Assembly (NCBI GenBank): GCA_965202875.1
Contig: OZ241870.1
Span: 2,356,001 to 2,420,000 of the forward strand
Direction of reading: 5' to 3'
DNA: 64,000 nucleotides
From: HK1 sp965202875
GTDB lineage: Bacteria; Pseudomonadota; Gammaproteobacteria; HK1
Both the position numbers and the translations under genes were made by a program. Below the pieces are notes generated by a model. The model was not told the origin of the DNA. It made no database searches and was given only the letters and a program-made list of their open reading frames with translations. Of the stretch, positions 42,235 to 50,411 are shown piece after piece; the stretch's first letter is position 1; every line of letters starts with the position of its first letter.

Positions 42235-43011
42235 CTATCCGTCCCCGGCGCCCTGGCGTTCATCCGCGCCCAACCGGCGCTCCATCCAGCGCACCCCGGC
42301 CGAGACCAGCAGCACCAGCACCAGGTATTCGAGGACGAGGAAGGTATAGATCTCCAGAGGCCGGTACTCGGTCACCGCCAGCTCGTTCGCCCGGCGCACG
42401 ACCTCGGCCAGACCGATGACCGAGACCAGGGAGGACATCTTCAGCAGGATGACGAACTGGTTGCCCATGGCCGGCAGGCAGCGGCGCAGGGCCTGGGGGA
42501 AGATCACGAACACCAGCTTGTCGAAGGTGGACAGCCCGATGCTGTCCGCCGCCTCGAACTGGCCGCGCCCGATGGACTGGACCCCGCCGCGGTAGATCTC
42601 CGCCATGAACGCCGCGCCGTAGAGCGAGAGCGCCACCATGCCCGAGAGGAAGGGGTTGAGATCGACCCCGGTGAGCACCGGCAGCCCGTAGTAGACCCAG
42701 AGGATGGAGACCAGCGGCGGGATGGATCGGAACAGCTCCACGAGGCCCCGGTTCAGGGCGTCGAGGTAGCGGTTGTCCGCCACCCGCGGCAGGTAGAGCA
42801 GGAATCCCAGGACAACGGAGAGCGCCACGCAGGCCAGCGTGAGCGCGACCGTCCACTGCACCCCGGAGAGCAGGAACTCGGTGTTGATCCGCCCCTGCTT
42901 CGTCGCGGGGTTGATGACGTACCACCCCCACTTCTCCGAGCTCGCGCACCCGGTCAGGAGCAGGGCGAGGCAGGCTACCGGGCCGAGTCGCAACAAACGT
43001 GACGCTTTCAT
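42235..43011 (-). CDS. polar amino-acid type ABC transporter permease
   Basis: 258 residues from ATG 43009-43011 with a very good GAGGAGG site. A HisM/GlnP-type permease: VQWTVALTLACVALSVVLG, the FRSIPPLVSILWVYYG segment, and the conserved EAA loop (QFEAADSIGLSTFDKLVFVIFPQALRRCLPAM). Unusually, the N-terminus looks like a lipoprotein signal (VACLALLLTGCASS) before the usual first membrane helix; this may simply be an extra helix. The cognate binding protein is probably the one at 45133, on the other side of the Rieske gene. No matching ATPase is next to it. Confidence 0.88.
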   Translation of the reverse strand: MKASRLLRLGPVACLALLLTGCASSEKWGWYVINPATKQGRINTEFLLSGVQWTVALTLACVALSVVLGFLLYLPRVADNRYLDALNRGLVELFRSIPPLVSILWVYYGLPVLTGVDLNPFLSGMVALSLYGAAFMAEIYRGGVQSIGRGQFEAADSIGLSTFDKLVFVIFPQALRRCLPAMGNQFVILLKMSSLVSVIGLAEVVRRANELAVTEYRPLEIYTFLVLEYLVLVLLVSAGVRWMERRLGADERQGAGDG

Positions 43012-43335
43012 CCTGTCCTCCTCTCGGAGCCGTTGATGATCCTGCGGACGTCCGCACCCTCGGGCGGGAGGGGATGCCGCCGGGGCAGCCTCGATCGGTG
43101 GGACGGTGGCCCGGCCCGGCTCGGGAAGCCGGGAACACCCGTCCTGCATCCGGCTCCGATGGATTCTCCGGGTGGAGCCCGCGTGACTGCTCTCCGCCCG
43201 TGAAGACCGGGCGGATCATGGTAGCCTTCCCGGGGCCGGGCGATCCGCGGAATCGGCCGGCGGCGGACTTCGCTCCGGGTCCGCCGGGGTGCGGTGAAGC
43301 AGTGCAGCCGGTGCTGAAACGCGGGCGGGCCGGCC
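43012..43335. other. intergenic region between divergent permease and Rieske genes
   Basis: Promoters for both directions should lie between here and 43553. I see no clear -35/-10 pair and no gene. The right-hand part holds the palindromic repeat listed separately. Confidence 0.35.
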
Positions 43336-43482
43336 GTGTCCCGAAGGGCCACGCCGTTCCCGGGACACGCCGCCTTGGGCGAAGCACCATCACGGCAGCC
43401 ACAACTTGCACGGCCACGGGCCGGGTGCCCGAAAGGCCCACGCCTCCGGCGTGTTGCGGGCGGGACGCCCGCGCTCCCAGGA
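43336..43482. repeat. interspersed palindromic repeat, copy A
   Basis: Two linked half-palindromes. A block with GGGACACG-type arms at 43336-43370 is followed by a 27-bp unit at 43456-43482 containing GCGGGCGGGACGCCCGC and then GCTCCCAGGA. A closely related unit lies at 54917-54943 with a matching left part at 54825-54870. The inner palindrome can fold into a strong hairpin. This looks like a REP/BIME-like dispersed repeat of the genome. Confidence 0.7.
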
Positions 43483-43553
43483 CACGCCGTTGCCGGGATC
43501 CGTGTTCCCGGGGGCGGCTCGGCCGTTCACCGGCCCATTGCACCGGAGGGATC

Positions 43554-44903
43554 ATGAGCGAGCAACCGCGGCCCGCGGGCTTCCAGGGCTATCACCAGGT
43601 GAGGGACGCCCGGGAAGACGCGGAGCTCACCCACGTCGGTCCGGGCACCCCTTGCGGGGAGTACCTCCGCCGCTACTGGCAGCCGGTCGCGATGTCGGAG
43701 GAGCTCGGCGCGTTACCCAAGGTGGTGCGGATCCTCGGCGAGGATCTGGTGCTGTTCCGGGACGGCTCCGGGCGCACGGGGCTCCTGCACCGCCACTGCG
43801 CGCACCGGGGCGCGTCGCTCGAATACGGCATCGTGGCCGAACGAGGGATCATCTGCTGCTACCACGGCTGGCACTACGACGTCGACGGCACCATCCTCCG
43901 GGCCGGGTCGGAGCCCACCGGCAGCACCGTCTGCCGCAACGTGGTGCAGGGCGCCTACCCGGTGCACGAGCACAACGGCCTGCTGTTCGCGTATCTCGGG
44001 CCGCCGGAGGAACGCCCGCCCTTTCCGGTCTTCGACTCCGAGCGGATGCCGGACGCCGCCCGCAAGCCCTTCTCCCTCACCACGCCCTGCAACTGGCTCC
44101 AGATCTACGAGAACACGCAGGACCCCATCCACGTGCTGCACCTGCACGCCCGTTCCAGCGGCGTGCAGTTCGGCGCGGCATCCGGCATCGACCAAGTGAT
44201 CGAGTACCGGGACACCCCGCTCGGCATGATGAACGTCCAGACCCGGCAGGTGGACGGGCGCGTCTGGGTCCGGACCGTGGATTCGATCCTGCCGAACGCC
44301 AACCAGACCGGCGCGATCCGGGAGGAGGCGGAGGCGCCGAAGGCGTTCCAGCGCTGCGCCATGCTGCGCTGGATGGTGCCGGTGGACGACACCGCCACCC
44401 GCACCATCGGCTGGCGCTTCTTCAGCCCCCGGCTGGACCCGAGGGGGCAGGACGATCCGGCGCGGGTCGGCCTGGGGTTGATCGACTTCGTCGGCCAGAC
44501 CGAAGACGAGCGCTCCTGTGAGGAGCGGCAGCGCCGGCCCGGCGACTACGAGGCCCAGGTCTCGCAACGGCCCATCGCCATCCATGCCCTGGAACACCGC
44601 GTCTCGTCCGACGCGGGCGTCGCGAGGCTGCGCAGGCTCCTGCGCCGGCGCATCCGGGACCTCGCGGCCGGCGAGCCGGTCCGACAACCCGACGCATTCG
44701 GCCTCGATGCGGTGCCTACCTACTGCCAGGACACGGTGTTCCGGTGGCCGGGACCGGATGCGCCCGGCGAGGAGGATCTCCGCGCGGCCGGCCGTCGGAT
44801 CGCGGGTGCCGTGCTCGATTCCGACCGGCTTCCCCCGCCGCAGCGGGAGGCGCATGTACGCAAGCAGGCGGAGGCCGTTGCGGAGCCTGCGTTCGCCGGA
44901 TAG
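43554..44903 (+). CDS. Rieske non-heme iron aromatic-ring oxygenase, alpha subunit type
   Basis: 449 residues with a GGAGGGATC site before ATG 43554. The Rieske [2Fe-2S] ligands are in HRHCAHRGASL (C-x-H) and IICCYHGWHYD (C-x2-H). The mononuclear iron site is in NWLQIYENTQDPIHVLHLH (Asn/Asp and two His). The C-terminal half is of the single-component, phthalate-dioxygenase-like group. It hydroxylates or demethylates an aromatic or N-substituted substrate and needs a separate reductase, not seen here. Neighbouring transporter genes and a creatininase-family hydrolase suggest a small uptake-and-oxidation pathway; the substrate cannot be read from sequence. Confidence 0.92.
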   Translation: MSEQPRPAGFQGYHQVRDAREDAELTHVGPGTPCGEYLRRYWQPVAMSEELGALPKVVRILGEDLVLFRDGSGRTGLLHRHCAHRGASLEYGIVAERGIICCYHGWHYDVDGTILRAGSEPTGSTVCRNVVQGAYPVHEHNGLLFAYLGPPEERPPFPVFDSERMPDAARKPFSLTTPCNWLQIYENTQDPIHVLHLHARSSGVQFGAASGIDQVIEYRDTPLGMMNVQTRQVDGRVWVRTVDSILPNANQTGAIREEAEAPKAFQRCAMLRWMVPVDDTATRTIGWRFFSPRLDPRGQDDPARVGLGLIDFVGQTEDERSCEERQRRPGDYEAQVSQRPIAIHALEHRVSSDAGVARLRRLLRRRIRDLAAGEPVRQPDAFGLDAVPTYCQDTVFRWPGPDAPGEEDLRAAGRRIAGAVLDSDRLPPPQREAHVRKQAEAVAEPAFAG

Positions 44904-45132
44904 AGACCCGAAGCCGATGCGGTTTCGAACGGCGGCGCGGCTCCGGCGCGTTCGGGCCGTCGAGAGGCGAGCCTCACCCGCACCGGCGTCCCGGCGTTCC
45001 TCGAAACCGGAAGGTGCCCCGCCGCCCTCCTCCGGCGCATATGGGTATCGGTCCCCGCCCTCGGTAAGATGCGGACGGCCGGAGAGGTTCCGGGCCGGAG
45101 TCACGACAACCCTTGACCAAGGAGCAGAAACG

Positions 45133-45918
45133 ATGAAGAAATGGCTGAGCATCCTCGCAGTGGCAGCGTCGATGGCCTGTGGAAGCGCCGGCGCCCAGGA
45201 CCGGTCCATCCTCCACAAGGTGCTCGACAGCGGGACCCTCAAGGTGGGCACCACCGGCGACTTCAATCCGATGTCGTTCAAGGACCCGGAGACCAAGGAG
45301 TACCGCGGCCACCAGATCGACGCGGCGAAGCAGCTCGCCGCCGACATGGGGGTGGAGGTGGAGTTCGTGCCGACCGACTGGAAGACCCTGATCAACGGCG
45401 TGGTCGCCGGCAAGTACGACGTCGCGATGACCGGCACCTCCATGACCGTCACCCGGGCGAAGGCGGCGGGATACACCATCCCCTGGGGCCGCACCGGCTA
45501 CCTGCCCCTGACCCGGAAGGAGCTGGCGGACCGGTTCGGCACCTGGGAGGACCTGAACAGCCCGGACGTCACCGTCGGCTACAACCTGGGCACCTCCTTC
45601 GCCGACTTCGTCAAGCTGCGGCTGCCGAAGGCCAGGGTGAAGGAGGTGGAGTCGCCGGCCCGGGACTGGCAGGACCTGCTGGCCGGAAGGGTGGACGTCA
45701 CCATCTCCAGCATCCTGGAGGCGGGCAAGCTCTCCAGCACCCACGAGACGCTGGTGATCCCCTTCCAGAAGGTGGCCAACAGCCTGCCGCTGTCGTTCAT
45801 CGTGCCCCAGGGCGATCAGGTGTGGCTCAACTTCATGAACAACTGGATGCGCATGAAGCACGAGGGCGGCTACTTCAAGTCGCTCAACGAGAAATGGGGC
45901 ATCCAGGGCCAGGATTGA
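45133..45918 (+). CDS. family 3 solute-binding protein of an ABC transporter
   Basis: 261 residues. A signal peptide (MKKWLSILAVAASMACGSAGAQ) precedes an SBP_bac_3 fold: LDSGTLKVGTTGDFNPMSFKD, GHQIDAAKQLAADMGVEVEFV, WKTLINGVVAGKYDVAMTGTSMT and RTGYLPLTRKELADRFG. These bind amino acids or amino-acid-like compounds in the periplasm; some members are cyclohexadienyl dehydratase-like. It likely serves the permease at 42235. An AGGAG site stands 8 nt before the ATG. It follows the Rieske gene after 229 bp. Confidence 0.92.
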   Translation: MKKWLSILAVAASMACGSAGAQDRSILHKVLDSGTLKVGTTGDFNPMSFKDPETKEYRGHQIDAAKQLAADMGVEVEFVPTDWKTLINGVVAGKYDVAMTGTSMTVTRAKAAGYTIPWGRTGYLPLTRKELADRFGTWEDLNSPDVTVGYNLGTSFADFVKLRLPKARVKEVESPARDWQDLLAGRVDVTISSILEAGKLSSTHETLVIPFQKVANSLPLSFIVPQGDQVWLNFMNNWMRMKHEGGYFKSLNEKWGIQGQD

Positions 45919-46080
45919 CCCTGGCATCTTCGCCCGCCGCCGTGGTGGAAGGCACGGCGGCGGACGCCACGACGGAGAGCGGCGGGGGCGGGCCGGGAAG
46001 ATCGGGGTGCGGATCGAGTACCCGCCCGCTTGCGGTTCGGCGACTTGGTGATCGCCGGGCGTGTCACCGGGAAGATCGGA

Positions 46081-46977
46081 GTGCGGCTTGAATTTTCGAC
46101 CTGGCCCGAAGTGGGGTCCTGCCTGAAGCGTTCCACGGGGATCCTGATCCCCCTCGGCTCCACGGAGCAGCACGGCCCCGGCGGGCTGATCGGCACCGAC
46201 GCGCTGGTCGCCGAGGGCATCGCGTTGCGCGCCGCCTCGGAAAACGGCGGCATCCTCGTCGCGCCCACCCTCGCCTATGCGCCCGCCCAGTTCAATCTGG
46301 GGTTTCCGGGCACCATCTCGCTACGCGCCGGGACGTTCGCGCGGATGATCGAAGACGTGGTCGATTCCCTGGCCCGGAGCGGCTTCACCGCGTTCTACTT
46401 CCTGAACGGCCACGGGGCCAACGTCGCCCCGGTCCGCTGTGCCTGCCACGACCTCCACCAGCGCCGGGTACTGGCGAGCCCGGTGAATCCGGGAGATCCG
46501 GCGAGTCCATCAGCCACGCAAAATCCGGCGGCCACGGAAGACCCGGCAAGTCGATCCGGTCCGGCGAGCCCGGCGGGTGAGACGGGGCCGCTCCGGTTCC
46601 GGCTGAAGAGTTGGTGGGAATTTCCCGAGACCGACGCCCTGCGGCGCCGGCTCTACGGAGACGGCGAAGGGATGCACGCCACCCCGAGCGAGGTCTCCAT
46701 CACCCGGGCCCTCACGAACGCGGTGGCGCCGGAGCGGAACGTGGCGCTCTGGTCGCCCCTGCCGGCCGAGTACCTCGGTGACCACGCCGGGGACGCCCAC
46801 GAAGACGCCCGGATCCACCGTGCGGCCTTCCCGGACGGCCGGGTCGGCTCCAATCCGGCCCTGTCCAGCGCCCGGGACGGCCAGGTGCTGCTCGCGACCG
46901 CGGCTCGCGAGCTGGCTGCCGACTACCGGCGCTTCGTGGAAGAGGCCGGGCAACGGAGCGCGGGGGCGCCGTCTTGA
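46081..46977 (+). CDS. creatininase-family amidohydrolase
   Basis: 298 residues from a GTG at 46081 (MRLEFSTWPEV). Metal site motifs of the family are GILIPLGSTEQHGPGGLIGTDAL (Glu, His and Asp ligands), FNLGFPGTISLRAGTF and FYFLNGHGANV (His). The late GEGMHATPSEVSITRAL carries another Glu and His. Members hydrolyse cyclic amides such as creatinine or act on formamide intermediates. A 37-residue low-complexity insert (residues about 135-171) rich in P, A, S and G with DPAS repeats interrupts the fold between two conserved blocks; this is unusual. It follows the binding protein by about 160 bp, so the two may act in one pathway. Confidence 0.88.
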   Translation: MRLEFSTWPEVGSCLKRSTGILIPLGSTEQHGPGGLIGTDALVAEGIALRAASENGGILVAPTLAYAPAQFNLGFPGTISLRAGTFARMIEDVVDSLARSGFTAFYFLNGHGANVAPVRCACHDLHQRRVLASPVNPGDPASPSATQNPAATEDPASRSGPASPAGETGPLRFRLKSWWEFPETDALRRRLYGDGEGMHATPSEVSITRALTNAVAPERNVALWSPLPAEYLGDHAGDAHEDARIHRAAFPDGRVGSNPALSSARDGQVLLATAARELAADYRRFVEEAGQRSAGAPS

Positions 46978-47321
46978 AACGGGCGCGAACGCGGAGCGGA
47001 CCATACGGCTTCGTCCTCGGTGCAAATCGTTCCTGCCGGGCGGGCTTCGGCCCCATGAGCGCTCACTTGTTTTTTCACGTCAGTCATCAAAGTACTCCGA
47101 CAATGGAGGGAGGCACCGCTATGCGCGGGGACTTCGCGGCAACGCCGCCGTCCCCGCCCGCGACCGCATCGTCATCGGTACGGGCCGCGGGGACGAGGGC
47201 TTCGCGTCTCCCCCTGGATGAGTGCGCCTATCTTCTGATCCCGGCTCTGCCGGGTTAGGCTTCCAGATGGATCCACGGACGGATTCTCCAGCCTCCATCC
47301 CCCATCCCCTGGGAACAGAGC
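46978..47321. other. gap before livG, with a short dispersed motif
   Basis: About 340 bp with no convincing gene; a frame of about 90 residues exists but has shadow-like composition. At 47238-47258 a short palindrome, CCCGGCTCTGCCGGG, is followed by TTAGG. Similar GGTTCCGG...GCCGGGTCAGG pieces occur at about 31960, 32068 and 54957, all near gene starts or ends, so a small dispersed repeat is likely. Confidence 0.4.
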
Positions 47322-48122
47322 GTGCCTGCCATCATCGAGGTTCGGGACGCGGTCAAGCGCTTCGGCGGGCTGTGCGCGGTCGACCGGTGCAGCCTGAAGG
47401 TCGAAGCGGGCTCCGTCACCGGTCTCATCGGTCCGAACGGAGCGGGGAAGACCACCCTGTTCAACATGGTGACGGGCACCTGGCCCGCCGACGGCGGCGC
47501 CATCCTGTTCGACGGCCGGGACGTCACCCGCCTGCCCGCCCACCGCCGCTTCGCGCTCGGGTTGCTGCGCACCTTCCAGATCCCGCACGAGTTCAGCCGC
47601 ATGTCGGCGCTGGAGAACCTGATGATGGTGCCGGCGGGCCAGGCGGGGGAGGATCTCGGCGCGGCCTGGTTCAGGCGCGGCCGGGTGCGGCGCCAGGAGG
47701 AGGGGATACGGACGCGGGCGGCCGAGGTCATCGACTTCATCGGCCTCTCGCACGTGAAGAACGAGCTCGCGGGCAACCTCTCGGGCGGGCAGAAGAAGCT
47801 CCTGGAGCTCGGGCGCACGATGATGGCCGACGCGAAGGTGGTGCTGCTCGACGAGATCGGCGCCGGGGTCAACCGTACCCTCCTCAACAAGCTGCTGGAC
47901 AACATCGAGCGCCTCAACCGGGAGCTCGGATACACCTTCTTCGTAATCGAGCACGACATGGCGCTCGTCGCCCGGCTCTGCGACCCGGTGATCGTGATGG
48001 CCCAGGGCCGGGTGTTGATGGAAGGCTCCCTGGAGGAGGCCAAGGCCAGCCCCGAGGTCGTCGCGGCCTACTTCGGAGGCGCTCCGAGCGACACCGGAGC
48101 GCAACCCGGAACCCCGCAATGA
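47322..48122 (+). CDS. livG: branched-chain amino-acid type ABC transporter ATP-binding protein (LivG)
   Basis: 266 residues, GTG start at 47322. Walker A is GPNGAGKTTL, the signature LSGGQKKLLELGR and Walker B VVLLDEIGAGVN. The usual DEPxAG is DEIGAG here. The LivG insert region RTFQIPHEFSRMSALENLM is present. It provides energy for uptake by a LivHM-type permease, but neither livH, livM nor a LivJ-type binding protein lies in the window. The partner LivF gene follows 124 bp later. Confidence 0.93.
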   Translation: MPAIIEVRDAVKRFGGLCAVDRCSLKVEAGSVTGLIGPNGAGKTTLFNMVTGTWPADGGAILFDGRDVTRLPAHRRFALGLLRTFQIPHEFSRMSALENLMMVPAGQAGEDLGAAWFRRGRVRRQEEGIRTRAAEVIDFIGLSHVKNELAGNLSGGQKKLLELGRTMMADAKVVLLDEIGAGVNRTLLNKLLDNIERLNRELGYTFFVIEHDMALVARLCDPVIVMAQGRVLMEGSLEEAKASPEVVAAYFGGAPSDTGAQPGTPQ

Positions 48123-48246
48123 TCGCGGCAGATGCGAGCGCGACGGCAGCAGGCGGATCGGACGGCGCCGGCGGCCGATTCGATGCAGGCCGGCGCCGTC
48201 GGGCCGCTCGTCCGGCCGGCGTGCCGGGCATCGGAAGCCCATCCTG

Positions 48247-48948
48247 ATGCTCATCGAAGCGTCGGATCTGCATGCCGGCTACGGGGAGATGAACATCCTC
48301 CACGGTGTGTCGATCGCGCTGGAGGCGGGCGAGATCGGGGTCGTCATCGGCCCCAACGGAGCCGGAAAGTCCACGACCCTGAAGGCGCTGTTCGGCCTGC
48401 TTCACGTCAGCGAGGGACGCATCCGCTTCGACGGCGCGGACGTCACCAACGCCGCGCCGGAAGCGCTGGTCAGGCGGGGAATGTCCTTCGTGCCGCAGGA
48501 GCGCAACGTCTTCGAGACCCTGACGGTACAGGAGAACCTCGAAATGGGCGCCTTCGTGCGCCGCGACGACTACCGCCACCTCATCGACCGGATCTACGAC
48601 TTGTTCCCTCCGCTCAGGGACAAGCGCCGCCAGCCCGCCGGCGAGCTCTCCGGCGGCCAGCGGCAGATGGTCGCGATGGGCCGCGCCCTGATGGTCGAGC
48701 CCCGGCTGCTGCTGCTCGACGAGCCCACCGCCGGGCTCTCACCGATGTTCATGTCCCAGATCTTCGAGCAGATCCTCGCCGTCAACGCGACCGGGGTCGG
48801 GGTGCTGATGGTGGAGCAGAACGCGAAGCAGGCGCTCGGCATCGCCCACAAGGGCTTCGTGCTGGCCTCGGGCCGCAACCGTTTCACCGACACTGGACCG
48901 AGCCTGCTTTCCGACCCGGAGGTGGCCCGCAGCTTCCTCGGCGGATGA
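48247..48948 (+). CDS. livF: branched-chain amino-acid type ABC transporter ATP-binding protein (LivF)
   Basis: 233 residues. Walker A GPNGAGKSTTLKAL, Q-loop region FVPQERNVFETLTVQENLEMGAF, signature LSGGQRQMVAMGRAL, Walker B LLLDEPTAGLSP and the His loop after VGVLMVEQNAKQAL. It pairs with LivG to drive a high-affinity uptake system. Substrate could be amino acids, amides or urea-like compounds; the catabolic genes upstream make a nitrogen compound plausible (inference). Confidence 0.94.
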   Translation: MLIEASDLHAGYGEMNILHGVSIALEAGEIGVVIGPNGAGKSTTLKALFGLLHVSEGRIRFDGADVTNAAPEALVRRGMSFVPQERNVFETLTVQENLEMGAFVRRDDYRHLIDRIYDLFPPLRDKRRQPAGELSGGQRQMVAMGRALMVEPRLLLLDEPTAGLSPMFMSQIFEQILAVNATGVGVLMVEQNAKQALGIAHKGFVLASGRNRFTDTGPSLLSDPEVARSFLGG

Positions 48949-49379
48949 TCGGGACAGGAGAGGCGGGAGGGGCGGGAACGGCCGCGGGCGCCGAAGAGGG
49001 CCGAGGGCGTGGGGACGGGCGGAGCGCACGCGGCCGAGCCCTGAACCTGAACGCAAGGCACGATCCGGACGGGAAGCCATCCGGTGAAACGGCTGCATCG
49101 ACGCGAAGCTCACCGACGTCGGCACGGCGGCCCGCGGCCCTGCCGGGCGCCGGCGCGGTGCTCGTCGGAGACGGCCGGTCCGTGTTCCGCCACGGCGGGG
49201 AGGCGCGGCGCGATCCGGTCGGCTCGTGGGACCGTCTCCGATGGGTCGCGACGGCGCCTGACGAAACCGCGGCGGTGGGCTCGGGTGGCGCGCGATCGTT
49301 CGACCGGCGGTCCGGCGGGCATCGCGAGGACTTGACGGGCCGCCGCGCGGGGCAACCGCCCGTGGGGGGTATCCGGAAG
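48949..49379. other. gene-poor gap between livF and argC
   Basis: About 430 bp, very G+C rich. Frames on both strands show only arginine, glycine and proline-rich shadow sequence. I see nothing I can name. The genes on either side converge on it. Confidence 0.4.
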
Positions 49380-50333
49380 TCAGAGGATGAGGCCGGAGAG
49401 CTCGTCGGCCCCGATCATGACGTTGAGGTTCTGCACCGCGGCGCCTGCCGCTCCCTTGCCCAGGTTGTCGAGGCGCGCGACGAGCATGATCCGGGCGTCG
49501 TCCCCGAAGACGAAGAGGTCGATGCGATCCCTTCCGTTGGCCGACAGCGGATCGAGAAAGCCGGCGTCGAGAGCGTCTCCGGCGCCGAGCGGAAAGACCT
49601 CGACGCAAGGCTCGTCGCGGTAACGCGACTCGATCCGGGCATGCACCGTCCCGGCCGTGGCGCCTTCCCCGAGCATACCGGTGTGCATCGGCACCATCAT
49701 GAGCATTCCCTGTGCGAAATGCCCGACCATCGGGGAGAACACCGGCGCCCGGTCTACCCCGGAATACGCCGACATCTCCGGCAGGTGCTTGTGATCGAGC
49801 GAGAGCGCGTACGGTCGCACCGGCCAGGGCGATTGCGGATGCTCGGCGCTTCGCGCCTCGTAGCGCTCGATGAGCCGGCGTCCGCCGCCGGAGTATCCCG
49901 AGATTGCGTGGCACGAGAGGCGCGCGTCCGGGGGGACGATCCCCGCATCGGCGAGCGGGCGGACGAGGAGCACGAACCCGGTCGGGTAGCAGCCCGGATT
50001 GCTGACCCGCGCCGCCTCCCGGATCCTCTCGCGCCGGTCCCGGTCGAGCTCGGGCAGCCCATAGGTCCAGCCCTTAGCGACCCGATGCGCGGTGCTCGCG
50101 TCGAGCACCCGCACGCGGTCGCCCGATATGAGGTCCACCGCCTCGCGCGCCGCGTCGTCGGGCAGGCACAGGATCACCACGTCGGCCTCGTTGAGGCACC
50201 GGCGGCGCACCTCCGGGTCCTTGCGCGACGCCTCCGGGATCTCGATGAGCGTAACGTCCCCGCGCGGCGCCAGCCGCTCGCGGATCCGGAGCCCGGTCGT
50301 TCCCGCCTGCCCGTCGATGAATACGCTCGTCAT
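49380..50333 (-). CDS. argC: N-acetyl-gamma-glutamyl-phosphate reductase, type 2
   Basis: 317 residues. Third step of arginine synthesis: NADPH-dependent reduction of N-acetylglutamyl phosphate. It is the short type-2 form: MTSVFIDGQAGTTGLRIRERL (nucleotide fold), VVILCLPDDAAREAV, the catalytic Cys in SNPGCYPTGF, AISGYSGGGRRLIERYEA and DHKHLPEM. Type 2 enzymes are shorter (about 310-320) than the type 1 of E. coli (334). The gene lies 79 bp after purD on the same strand. The arg and pur genes are not functionally linked. Confidence 0.95.
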   Translation of the reverse strand: MTSVFIDGQAGTTGLRIRERLAPRGDVTLIEIPEASRKDPEVRRRCLNEADVVILCLPDDAAREAVDLISGDRVRVLDASTAHRVAKGWTYGLPELDRDRRERIREAARVSNPGCYPTGFVLLVRPLADAGIVPPDARLSCHAISGYSGGGRRLIERYEARSAEHPQSPWPVRPYALSLDHKHLPEMSAYSGVDRAPVFSPMVGHFAQGMLMMVPMHTGMLGEGATAGTVHARIESRYRDEPCVEVFPLGAGDALDAGFLDPLSANGRDRIDLFVFGDDARIMLVARLDNLGKGAAGAAVQNLNVMIGADELSGLIL

Positions 50334-50411
50334 CGCCTCGACCCCCGGCTCGACTCCCGGAACGCCTTCAGACTACACCCTCCCGCGTCTTCCGGTCCGT
50401 CCGTCTTGCCC

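Noticed and set aside
38454..42419. Long plus-strand frame opposite mfd and the pentapeptide gene
   Set aside because: Antisense shadow; composition and absence of motifs contrast with full-length Mfd on the other strand.
46974..47258. Small gene after the creatininase-family gene
   Set aside because: No ribosome site matched to a plausible start; residues are proline and arginine-rich as in shadow frames.
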